Shown here: positions 1 through 5,787 of the stretch, piece by piece
Numbering within the stretch: position 1 is the first letter of the stretch
Layout of the letters: the number at the start of each line of letters is the position of its first letter
The notes under the pieces: generated by a model
Told to the model about the DNA's origin: nothing
Seen by the model: only the letters and a program-made list of their open reading frames with translations
Database searches by the model: none
Origin: Nitrosopumilaceae archaeon
Lineage (GTDB): Archaea; Thermoproteota; Nitrososphaeria; Nitrososphaerales; Nitrosopumilaceae
NCBI GenBank assembly: GCA_024644385.1
Contig: JAHELB010000014.1
Location: forward strand, 1-34,078
Reading direction: 5' to 3'
DNA length: 34,078 nt
Program-made: the position numbers and the translations under genes

Positions 1-47
1 AGTGGAGGAGGTGGGATTTGAACCCACGAACTCCTGAGAGACAGGAT

Positions 48-63
48 CACCCATTATTTTGAT
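48..63 (-). other. Canonical-position tRNA intron (37/38) in tRNA-Leu
   Basis: Sixteen nucleotides separate G37 of the anticodon loop from A38. Removing them restores the seven-base loop CTTAAGA and the five-pair anticodon stem. This is the standard archaeal intron site, cut by the tRNA splicing endonuclease at a bulge-helix-bulge. The exact ends could slip by a base or so because the flanking sequences are similar. Confidence 0.8.
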
Positions 64-76
64 CTTAAGTCCTGCA

Positions 77-98
77 TGTCCAAAAGCATAAAATGCCT
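77..98 (-). other. Non-canonical D-arm intron in tRNA-Leu
   Basis: Twenty-two nucleotides interrupt the D-stem between positions 24 and 25. With them in place no D-stem can form next to the anticodon stem. Without them GAT pairs with ATC, and the D-loop is the ordinary leucine type (AAGCCTGGCCAAA). Introns outside position 37/38 are known in Thermoproteota and Nitrososphaerota. The exact splice points are inferred from restored pairing only. Confidence 0.7.
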
Positions 99-186
99 TC
101 TTTGGCCAGGCTTGATTACTCCTCCAAGATTGTAAAAAAATCTGCGAAATTTAACAGTTTAGAGAGGTCGTAACTATGATGAAGAA

Positions 187-194
187 TTATAAGT
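187..194 (+). promoter_or_regulatory. TATA-like box of tRNA-Thr
   Basis: TTATAAGT centred about 26 bp upstream of the first base of the mature tRNA-Thr. This matches the archaeal box A position and suggests that transcription starts at or very near the tRNA 5' end. Confidence 0.5.
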
Positions 195-216
195 ATTTTC
201 TACAGCGATAAATCGT

Positions 217-290
217 GCTTCGATAGCTCAGCCTGGTAGAGCGTTACATTGGTAATGTAAAGGTCGCGGGTTCAGATCCCGTTCGAAGCT
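217..290 (+). tRNA. tRNA-Thr (GGU anticodon)
   Basis: Seventy-four nucleotides form a standard cloverleaf: acceptor GCTTCGA/TCGAAGC with discriminator T at 290, D-arm AGCTCAGCCTGGTAGAGC, anticodon stem TTACA/TGTAA enclosing TTGGTAA (anticodon GGT), and a T-arm with TTCAGAT in the loop. No intron is present and CCA is not encoded. The last base is shared with the stop codon of the convergent methyltransferase gene. The two tRNA genes are divergent, with 91 bp between them. Confidence 0.95.
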
Positions 291-1150
291 TAAAAATTTT
301 TAATTAACAGTTCAAAATGACCCGTTCTTTTTTTAGAATTTGAATTAATGGACCTATTTGCGGTAATTTTTTTGAGTTTCCATTGTTTTTCGGTAAACAT
401 ATCTGATACTTCTTTTGAATTTGAATTAGATAGCATTACTTTACAACCCTTAGAATCTAATTTTAAACAAAGTTGGGTAAGTCTTTTTAGATCATCATAA
501 GTAAAGGATTTGTTGGTATAGCTTGTAAAATTTGAAGTTTCGCTAACTGGTTGATAAGGGGGATCAAAATAAACTAAATCATTTTTCTTTGCATAATCTA
601 AAACTGCTTCAAAATCCTGACATTGGATTGAAACCAGTCGGGATTGTAACACTTGGCTTACTGCCAGAATATTTTCTTCGTTTACAATGTTTGGATTAGA
701 GTACCTTCCAAGAGGAACATTGAATTTTCCTTTCTTGTTAACTCGATATAGCCCATTAAAGCAAGTCCTATTTAAAAAAATTAATCTCGATGTTTTTTCT
801 ATGTCACTTCTTGGGTTGCTATCTCTAATTGAATAGTAGTATGATTTGGAGTTTTTTTGATAGTTTTTTGAGTGGTTTTTCAAGGAGATAATTACATCAG
901 AGGCTTTATCCCGAATAGTAGTATAAGCCAAGACAAGGTCAGAGTTCAAGTCAGAAATTCTACAACGCTGACTGCTTCTTTTCATAAGAATATGAAATAG
1001 CAGTGCCCCGCCTCCTAAAAATGGCTCAAAGTAAGTTCCCATTGAATCTGGTAAATTTTCCTTTAAAACTGGAATTAGTTGTCGTTTACCTCCTGCCCAT
1101 TTAACAAATGGTTTTGGGCTTACTAAAAGTTGATCAAAGTGTTGTCTCAC
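290..1150 (-). CDS. DNA adenine N6-methyltransferase (Dam / D12 class)
   Basis: This 286-residue protein has the motif order of alpha-class N6-adenine methyltransferases. KWAGGK at 17-22 and FLGGGAL at 44-50 form the S-adenosylmethionine pocket, SDLN lies at 66-69, NRTCFNGLYRVN at 127-138 is typical of the Dam target-recognition region, and the catalytic DPPY is at 196-199. Length and motif spacing fit Dam/DpnM enzymes, so GATC is a plausible target (inference). No restriction endonuclease gene is adjacent, so it looks like an orphan methylase. It sits between tRNA-Thr, whose last base overlaps its stop codon, and the amo genes, so it may be an accessory insertion at a tRNA gene. The start is the ATG at 1150. 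Confidence 0.9.
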   Translation of the reverse strand: MRQHFDQLLVSPKPFVKWAGGKRQLIPVLKENLPDSMGTYFEPFLGGGALLFHILMKRSSQRCRISDLNSDLVLAYTTIRDKASDVIISLKNHSKNYQKNSKSYYYSIRDSNPRSDIEKTSRLIFLNRTCFNGLYRVNKKGKFNVPLGRYSNPNIVNEENILAVSQVLQSRLVSIQCQDFEAVLDYAKKNDLVYFDPPYQPVSETSNFTSYTNKSFTYDDLKRLTQLCLKLDSKGCKVMLSNSNSKEVSDMFTEKQWKLKKITANRSINSNSKKRTGHFELLIKNF

Positions 1151-1290
1151 ATGTAATATTCAAAGTAGGTATTATCGTGGTAGAGGGCAACAAAAAATCA
1201 CAATATGTGCAATATTTTTTTATCAATTTAGAGACAAAACCAGGAAATACTATCAGAAATTAATAAAATGAAAAGGAAAAGGTTTGGGGT

Positions 1291-1941
1291 TTAGTCCCAC
1301 TTTGACCAAGCGGCCATCCATCTGTAGGTCCAGGTGTTTAGTTTACAACCAAGTGCTGTAAACGTAACTCCCAATACCGAGCCAGCACCAGCACCTAACG
1401 CAACAGGACTGTTATAGAACTTGCCTACCTGCGGTTCTATTGGTGTCATGTATGGTGGTAATGTTGGCCGTGGATATTTGAAGGCCGTTTCTAGTGGATC
1501 TGCCACTGTTATCAGGTTTATCATGTTGAACATCGGTAAAGACATTCCAACTAACACTCCTCCGAACAGTATCAACGAATGCTTGTTCTTTTTTGTAGCC
1601 CAATATGCCAGATCAAGCAACATTGCCGATGGCAGCCATACCGGAGTCACAATAAAGTCATATGGGTATCCTAGTGCAAACCAAGCACCTTTTGCTATCC
1701 ATGTGTATACTGTCATGATAAGAGCGTAATACGTAGCTGTTCCTGGAACGCCTGTAAAAGTTAGGTAATAAACTGCACCTACTACAAGCATTAACGTTTG
1801 AGATATAGAAAATACCGTAAACGATGTCCAAGCCCAGTCCGTATAGAAAATGTAGTCACCTGCGTTAATTGTTAACAGTGTTGAGTTAACTGCAACTACT
1901 ACTATGAATAAGTAGTGAGTACATCGTCTTAACCAGACCAT
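1291..1941 (-). CDS. amoA: Ammonia monooxygenase subunit A (archaeal)
   Basis: This is an integral-membrane subunit of the copper enzyme that oxidises ammonia to hydroxylamine at the outer face of the cytoplasmic membrane. The 216-residue protein has the usual archaeal AmoA length and starts MVWLRRCTHYLF. It has several hydrophobic helices, the segment GYPYDFIVTPVWLP near the middle and the C-terminus WMAAWSKWD characteristic of the group 1.1a family. It lies downstream of amoX on the same strand, with its own TATA element in the 100-bp gap. Several nearby open frames, such as 1421-1729 on the plus strand, are antisense shadows of it. Confidence 0.98.
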   Translation of the reverse strand: MVWLRRCTHYLFIVVVAVNSTLLTINAGDYIFYTDWAWTSFTVFSISQTLMLVVGAVYYLTFTGVPGTATYYALIMTVYTWIAKGAWFALGYPYDFIVTPVWLPSAMLLDLAYWATKKNKHSLILFGGVLVGMSLPMFNMINLITVADPLETAFKYPRPTLPPYMTPIEPQVGKFYNSPVALGAGAGSVLGVTFTALGCKLNTWTYRWMAAWSKWD

Positions 1942-1965
1942 AAGAATTTGATAAAAGAGTCACTA

Positions 1966-1979
1966 TATAAAATTTTATA
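1966..1979 (-). promoter_or_regulatory. Palindromic TATA element of amoA
   Basis: TATAAAATTTTATA is a perfect 14-bp palindrome whose centre is about 31 bp before the amoA ATG at 1941. It predicts a leader of only a few nucleotides and suggests that amoA can be transcribed separately from amoX. Confidence 0.6.
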
Positions 1980-2041
1980 GTATAATGATGATCGTGTATT
2001 TTTAATAAAATTAAAAAGAAAATGTCTGAAGGATTTACCTT

Positions 2042-2404
2042 CTAATGTCCAACAGTTAGGGTAATTGCTATTGTAGCGGCTGCAACAAAACCGACTGTAG
2101 CGGCAACCACACCATTACTATTCTTATTGGAACCTTCCTGCATTACTTTAACACAGAAAATATATCCAATTGCCTCAATAATGGTCAAAACAATGAATGC
2201 AAAGTGACCGCTAGGTGTTGGATATGCCCAAGGATAATAGAAATATCCTGCTGCAGTACCGCCAAAGGTAGCGCCCCATGCTGCTAAGAATGATATTGTT
2301 ATCATACCAGTCATGTTTTCGACACGTTTTCCTATCATTCGTTCTACGTCAGCGCTTGATGATCCGCCGCCACCGCCAGAACCGAATCCCTTAGGTAGAG
2401 TCAT
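2042..2404 (-). CDS. amoX: Ammonia monooxygenase-associated subunit AmoX
   Basis: The 120-residue protein lies between amoA and amoC, where the archaeal-only AmoX is always found. A glycine/serine-rich N-terminus (GSGGGGGSSS at about 8-17) precedes three hydrophobic segments at roughly 33-56, 68-86 and 99-118. AmoX copurifies with the archaeal enzyme and is counted as a structural subunit; no catalytic motif is visible. A TATA-like box 25-32 bp upstream indicates a leaderless message starting at the ATG. Confidence 0.93.
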   Translation of the reverse strand: MTLPKGFGSGGGGGSSSADVERMIGKRVENMTGMITISFLAAWGATFGGTAAGYFYYPWAYPTPSGHFAFIVLTIIEAIGYIFCVKVMQEGSNKNSNGVVAATVGFVAAATIAITLTVGH

Positions 2405-2428
2405 TCTAGATTTGTAATATTCAGAATC

Positions 2429-2436
2429 CTTTTAAA
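2429..2436 (-). promoter_or_regulatory. TATA-like box of amoX
   Basis: The minus strand reads TTTAAAAG with its centre 28 bp before the amoX ATG at 2404. This spacing puts the transcription start at the start codon. Confidence 0.55.
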
Positions 2437-2515
2437 TCTTTCTTAAATCAAGTGACCAGTACGATCTACGTTTTTAAAATAAAATAGAAAAAAGGTGTGC
2501 TTTTTTGCACTTTGT

Positions 2516-3091
2516 CTATGGAATTGATCTGCTGTACAATTTACCTTCTAAGGCCATCTTGTACATCTCTGCAACGTATGGATTCTCACCTGGAGTTTCT
2601 GCTCCTAGTTCAACTAGTCTTGCATATACTCGAACTACATATGCTAAGGCTCCCATGAATGCTACTACGACACCCATATTGAACATCCAGTGATTTGGTA
2701 CTGCAAAGATTTCCTCTACAAACCAGAAATGCCACATCTCGTTGACTCCAATTGTAAACATGGTTGCAAGATAACCTAGAATTGTCATCTTTAATCCAGT
2801 GTTTATTGAGTTATTTGGACCTCTGAGAATAGGAATTTTTCTATCATAGATTGCTGCAGCTCCCCATCCAACTGGTAATGCGATGAAGTGGGAGTATAGC
2901 CACCAATGTGCTGGTGTAAATGCGCTGTCTCTGATAGATGTTTGATGTAGAGAGCCGTCAACGAAGTTATCTACTTCAACTGAGGCTGCAATAGATCCCA
3001 AAGCTATTATCATGAGCCAGAGTTTCTTTAGTCTCTGAATCTCAACTTCTTTTGGTATTAATGCGGGCATCTGTGCCATACCTGTTAACAT
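2516..3091 (-). CDS. amoC: Ammonia monooxygenase subunit C (archaeal)
   Basis: This 191-residue membrane subunit carries the candidate copper sites. Two ligand sets can be read by spacing. D45-x3-H49-x12-H62 equals the D-x3-H-x12-H pattern of the PmoC CuC site. N117-x3-H121-x12-H134 closely resembles the N-x3-H-x13-H pattern of the PmoC CuD site. About five hydrophobic segments are visible. The copper assignments rest on my recall of the methane monooxygenase residues and are inference; the subunit identity is firm. amoC is divergent from amoB, with 242 bp between the start codons. Confidence 0.98.
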   Translation of the reverse strand: MLTGMAQMPALIPKEVEIQRLKKLWLMIIALGSIAASVEVDNFVDGSLHQTSIRDSAFTPAHWWLYSHFIALPVGWGAAAIYDRKIPILRGPNNSINTGLKMTILGYLATMFTIGVNEMWHFWFVEEIFAVPNHWMFNMGVVVAFMGALAYVVRVYARLVELGAETPGENPYVAEMYKMALEGKLYSRSIP

Positions 3092-3116
3092 GGTTTTTTA
3101 GAATATAAATGAAGAG

Positions 3117-3125
3117 TTTTAAAAA
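3117..3125 (-). promoter_or_regulatory. TATA-like box of amoC
   Basis: TTTTTAAAA on the minus strand is centred 30 bp before the amoC ATG at 3091, giving a very short or absent leader. A second AT-rich match at 3102-3109 is too close to the start codon. Confidence 0.5.
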
Positions 3126-3244
3126 TAGAATATTTCTTCAAGTTATTAGTAAAATAGAATAGATTTCTTTGAAATTTCAATCTTTTATTTTATAGTTTTT
3201 GAAATATTTATATCAATTTTTTTTTAATTTCAATGTTTAACGTT

Positions 3245-3257
3245 AATGATAATCATT
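3245..3257. promoter_or_regulatory. Fur-box-like palindrome between amoC and amoB
   Basis: AATGATAATCATT is a perfect 6-1-6 inverted repeat. It equals the 13-bp core of the bacterial Fur consensus, and over the full 19 bp (3242-3260) 15 positions match. It lies 77-89 bp before the amoB ATG and upstream of that gene's TATA box, a position that suits an operator or an activator site. A metalloregulator of the Fur superfamily is one candidate; no regulator gene is present in the window. Confidence 0.45.
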
Positions 3258-3302
3258 TGTTACCGATCGATCCTCGGCATTAAGGTAAAACATATAACGA
3301 TG

Positions 3303-3310
3303 TATATTAT
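3303..3310 (+). promoter_or_regulatory. TATA-like box of amoB
   Basis: TATATTAT is centred 27 bp before the amoB ATG at 3334, predicting a leaderless amoB transcript. Confidence 0.5.
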
Positions 3311-3333
3311 TTTTCATTCTATTAGGGATAACT

Positions 3334-3903
3334 ATGGTCGAAAAAAAGATTTTCGTATTAGGACTAACTGTTGTACTTGCCTTGGGAACACTCGGTTTTA
3401 ACTGGGTAGAATATGTTCTTCCAAGTGCAGATGCACACGGTGTCCAAGCACAACTCCAGAGTCGTTTCATCCGAATTGAAGATGAAACCTTCAACAGACA
3501 ATCCCTACAGACTGGCGAAACCCTTACACTTCAAGGTACACTAGTCAGTCTTGTAGAAAGAGACCTTAGAGGATGGCTATCCATTTTCTCAGAATCTACT
3601 AACGCAGGAAATAGATGGGAAATGTTGGCAAGAGACCCACCAGGAAATGTCTTTGATATTTCAGGGAACTCTGTCGTAGAATACTCACTATCTGCAAAAG
3701 CACTCGAAGCAGGTGTATACCACGTACATACACAACTTAATGTTGCCTCGGTAGGTCCAGGACTTGGTCCAGGTCAAACAGTAGTTGTCGAAGGGGATCC
3801 AATAATCAAACCAATACCATATACCAACATCGCATATCAATCAATCATTATCGGTGTAGGTTATGTAATCACGTTTGCAACACGACCCTGGCAAGTAATC
3901 TAA
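3334..3903 (+). CDS. amoB: Ammonia monooxygenase subunit B (archaeal)
   Basis: This 189-residue subunit has an N-terminal signal/anchor segment (about 6-24) followed by an extracytoplasmic cupredoxin-like domain and a C-terminal hydrophobic helix near 167-183. The probable signal-peptidase site SADA|HGV would make H35 the mature N-terminal residue. With H130 and H132 (YHVH) this reproduces the three histidines of the CuB site in methane monooxygenase PmoB (H33, H137, H139). The protein is less than half the bacterial length because the second cupredoxin domain is absent, as is normal for archaeal AmoB. It is transcribed away from amoC. Confidence 0.97.
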   Translation: MVEKKIFVLGLTVVLALGTLGFNWVEYVLPSADAHGVQAQLQSRFIRIEDETFNRQSLQTGETLTLQGTLVSLVERDLRGWLSIFSESTNAGNRWEMLARDPPGNVFDISGNSVVEYSLSAKALEAGVYHVHTQLNVASVGPGLGPGQTVVVEGDPIIKPIPYTNIAYQSIIIGVGYVITFATRPWQVI

Positions 3904-3904
3904 A

Positions 3905-3945
3905 AACTCCACCTTTTTCCTTTTAATTTTAATTTCTTAACTCAA
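3905..3945 (+). terminator. Possible T-rich terminator after amoB
   Basis: The run CTTTTTCCTTTTAATTTTAATTTCTT follows the amoB stop codon within a few bases. Archaeal termination commonly uses such oligo-T tracts without a hairpin. No stem-loop is visible here. Confidence 0.4.
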
Positions 3946-3996
3946 AGTTTAACCAAAAAAATCAAGTCTTATCTTGAAGGAAAAATACGATATCTT

Positions 3997-4311
3997 ATGC
4001 TAAGTTTCAAAATTAAAAAATTAGATATTTTTCAAAGTTATTTTTTTGGCAAAGTTGAATTTAGAAATGATCAATTCAAGGTAAACATACAAAATCAAAA
4101 AAGGGGCAAAGTTCTCAAATTACCATTTGAATTTAATCCAAAAAGAAATCAGCTAATTGTGAGATTAACTGGTCCAAAGGATCTCTTTGTGGAGGATTTT
4201 TTACCATATTGCGGGGAATCGGAGTGGCTCGAAATTGATTCTGATGTCATTACATATTTTCTGGCAGACAATCAAGATAAACTTGACACAATTGAGATTA
4301 TGGATAAGTAA
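3997..4311 (+). CDS. Conserved hypothetical protein of the amo neighbourhood
   Basis: A 104-residue soluble protein with no signal peptide or membrane segment and no motif I recognise. It is lysine-rich at the N-terminus (KIKKLD) and acidic at the C-terminus, with a predicted beta-rich middle (KVEFRNDQFKVNI, NQLIVRLTGPKDLFV). It lies on the same strand as amoB, 93 bp downstream, and 37 bp before the next gene, so it may share transcription with either. GAAGGAAA before the ATG could serve as a ribosome binding site. From memory, a gene of the same size occupies this place in N. maritimus, which argues that it is real. Confidence 0.7.
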   Translation: MLSFKIKKLDIFQSYFFGKVEFRNDQFKVNIQNQKRGKVLKLPFEFNPKRNQLIVRLTGPKDLFVEDFLPYCGESEWLEIDSDVITYFLADNQDKLDTIEIMDK

Positions 4312-4348
4312 GGGAAACGACTTTAAGTAATCTTCGAAGAGAATTCAT

Positions 4349-4867
4349 ATGATTTGGCCTGGGATGGGGGATCCCTACAAGAGGAAAAAAACTTTAAAAT
4401 TTCTTTTAATTACCGCAATTATCGGGATTTCAGTTGCTGCTGCTAGCACTTTTGCTCAGCAAGCTCTTAATCCAAATGACCCCCTCAAGGTCTGCATAAA
4501 TGACAGAATTACGCCGTACAAAGTAAAGGCAACATTAGAATTGATAGTAGATGGTGAAAAAGCGGAAATTCCAGCAAATATTGGATTTACAGGAGATTGC
4601 AAGAAAACCTTGTATACTTTAACCAACGATGGAACCATTTATGCTGAATGGGAGGAGGAATATCCCTTTGAAATTGGCCACTTTTTGTGGATGTGGAACT
4701 TTCCTTTGCGAGAAATGGATCAATCCAAATCTACAATTTATGTAAATGGTGAGGAATCAAGTCAATTTATCAGCCATCCATTAAAAGATGGATATTATTA
4801 CAAGGCAGAGTTCACATCAAAAGCTTATGATGAATCAAAAGATTCTGATTTCCTTCCAGAAAAGTAA
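4349..4867 (+). CDS. Membrane-anchored extracytoplasmic protein of unknown function
   Basis: The 172-residue protein starts with a short lysine-rich cytoplasmic stretch (YKRKKTLK), then one hydrophobic segment at about 17-36 ending in FAQQ, which could be a signal peptide or an anchor. The remaining ~135 residues would be outside the cell. Two cysteines, in KVCIND and TGDCKK, could form a disulfide. The region between has alternating hydrophobic residues like a small beta-sandwich, followed by an aromatic patch (FLWMWNFPL). CTTTAAGTAA about 24 bp upstream suggests a leaderless start at this ATG; an ATG five codons later is possible. Its place in the amo locus and its location make it a candidate accessory or assembly factor (inference). 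Confidence 0.7.
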   Translation: MIWPGMGDPYKRKKTLKFLLITAIIGISVAAASTFAQQALNPNDPLKVCINDRITPYKVKATLELIVDGEKAEIPANIGFTGDCKKTLYTLTNDGTIYAEWEEEYPFEIGHFLWMWNFPLREMDQSKSTIYVNGEESSQFISHPLKDGYYYKAEFTSKAYDESKDSDFLPEK

Positions 4868-4944
4868 TTTTTTAGACTGTATTAATTCAATGCATACTTT
4901 AAGAATTATTAAGAAAAATAATGAAAAGAAGAAAGGAAGTTATT

Positions 4945-5214
4945 TTACCAGTATTTGCCGTTGTCTGGAATAAGACCGATACCCTCTCTCTCAAAGTGTC
5001 TGTCTAATTCATCGACCCATCTCTCACGGTTGTCTTTGTAAGACCATCCGTGTACACGTAACCAGAATGAGATAATTCCCAAGAGGAATATTGAAAACAT
5101 CATGGTTCCAAAGATGTAAATCATTACATCGTAGAATAATGGATCATAGTTTGGTCCTAATTGTCCTGTTACTGATGACAGAATACTTAGGAAAGTTCCT
5201 ACGATAGGAGTCAT
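4945..5214 (-). CDS. amoY: Small membrane protein, candidate AMO subunit AmoY
   Basis: An 89-residue protein with two hydrophobic stretches: a short N-terminal one (about 4-16) and a strong helix at about 29-51 (YDVMIYIFGTMMFSIFLLG). A polar C-terminal tail with WVDELDRHFEREG follows. Position and size match one of two archaeal proteins later named AmoY and AmoZ, which copurify with ammonia monooxygenase and are co-conserved with the amo genes. I recognise the pair by synteny (the two small membrane proteins before S15); which of the two carries the name AmoY is less certain. It has its own TATA-like element and points towards the end of the 172-residue gene. Confidence 0.6.
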   Translation of the reverse strand: MTPIVGTFLSILSSVTGQLGPNYDPLFYDVMIYIFGTMMFSIFLLGIISFWLRVHGWSYKDNRERWVDELDRHFEREGIGLIPDNGKYW

Positions 5215-5238
5215 TGTATATTTTGGCTCAATTTCTGC

Positions 5239-5247
5239 GATATATAC
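5239..5247 (-). promoter_or_regulatory. TATA-like box of the amoY candidate
   Basis: GTATATATC on the minus strand is centred 29 bp before the ATG at 5214, consistent with a leaderless transcript independent of the gene at 5330-5662. Confidence 0.5.
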
Positions 5248-5329
5248 ATTTCTGTTATAATCAAATGGTGCGAGATCAGTATTTCAAATATGGATTATCT
5301 AATAAAATAAGAGAAAAGTATGGTATTTT

Positions 5330-5662
5330 TTATCCTCTACCCATCGCTGCGTATTTGCCAGATCTACCTTTAAGGAAGAATGCTCCTGCGATGCCACCAA
5401 AGATTGCTGCAGAAATTACTGCCGCTCCGCCTACACCACTTGCATCAAGATAAGGTGTTCCTGATCCAGAAGCTGGGTTGGCTGCTGCGGCTTCGACTCT
5501 TCGTTGTTGAATTTCTAGTGCTTCTTCTAAGGTATATGCACCAGTTTCTCCGCCTGAGCCAACGTTGCCCATATACTGTGCAAATGCTACAGAGCTAGCA
5601 CCAAAGGTACCTACGACAAATACAGCCAGTAAGGATGCTGTTAATAGTACTTTTTTATTCAT
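5330..5662 (-). CDS. amoZ: Small exported membrane protein, candidate AMO subunit AmoZ
   Basis: A 110-residue protein with an N-terminal signal peptide (MNKKVLLTASLLAVFVVG, cleavage probably after AFA near 28). A helical glutamate-rich segment (LEEALEIQQRRVEAAAA) follows, then a single C-terminal glycine/alanine-rich membrane helix at about 77-97 and a short basic tail. This gives an extracytoplasmic N-domain held by one helix. Synteny with the neighbouring gene and S15 points to the second of the two recently added archaeal ammonia monooxygenase subunits. The Y/Z labelling follows gene order and should be checked. Confidence 0.6.
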   Translation of the reverse strand: MNKKVLLTASLLAVFVVGTFGASSVAFAQYMGNVGSGGETGAYTLEEALEIQQRRVEAAAANPASGSGTPYLDASGVGGAAVISAAIFGGIAGAFFLKGRSGKYAAMGRG

Positions 5663-5673
5663 ACCGTTTACCT

Positions 5674-5687
5674 GTGGTTTTGAAACC
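5674..5687. repeat. Inverted repeat at the amoZ candidate promoter
   Basis: TGGTTTTGAAACCA is a 6-bp inverted repeat with a 2-base centre. It lies between the predicted TATA box (5695-5702) and the ATG at 5662, about where transcription should start. It could be an operator or a very small leader hairpin. Confidence 0.4.
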
Positions 5688-5694
5688 AGTGTAC

Positions 5695-5702
5695 TTATTT
5701 AA
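5695..5702 (-). promoter_or_regulatory. TATA-like box of the amoZ candidate
   Basis: TTAAATAA on the minus strand, with its centre 36 bp before the ATG, predicts a leader of about 10 nucleotides. This is one of the few genes here that would not be strictly leaderless. Confidence 0.45.
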
Positions 5703-5787
5703 CTTTTATTCTTAACTTCAGATTTTGAAAAATATGTACGAGATCCGATTAAGTAACGTTTAATTTTGTTCTAAATTTAGGCGCCCC

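Larger units (their letters stand above)
3..125 (-). tRNA. tRNA-Leu (UAA anticodon) with two introns
   Basis: Read on the minus strand, a 7-bp acceptor stem (GGAGGAG at 125-119 with CTCCTCC at the other end, discriminator A at 3) closes a cloverleaf. The T-arm is GTGGG-TTCAAAT-CCCAC, and a long variable arm, as expected for a class II tRNA, is built on CTC/GAG. The anticodon loop is CTTAAG|A with anticodon UAA at 67-65. The gene folds only if two insertions are removed: 16 nt at 63-48 between tRNA positions 37 and 38, and 22 nt at 98-77 in the 3' side of the D-stem. After removal the D-stem pairs as A10-T25, T11-A24, C12-G23 and the anticodon stem as CAGGA/TCCTG. A TATA-like AAATTTAA at 147-154 lies about 25 bp upstream. 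Confidence 0.9.

Noticed and set aside
1-1150. Integrated element bounded by attachment repeats at the tRNA genes
   Set aside because: No integrase and no duplicated tRNA 3' end were seen near the methyltransferase, so an island cannot be claimed from this window.
1421-1729. Plus-strand frame of 102 codons inside amoA
   Set aside because: It is antisense to the strongly conserved amoA, has no family resemblance, and lacks a promoter.
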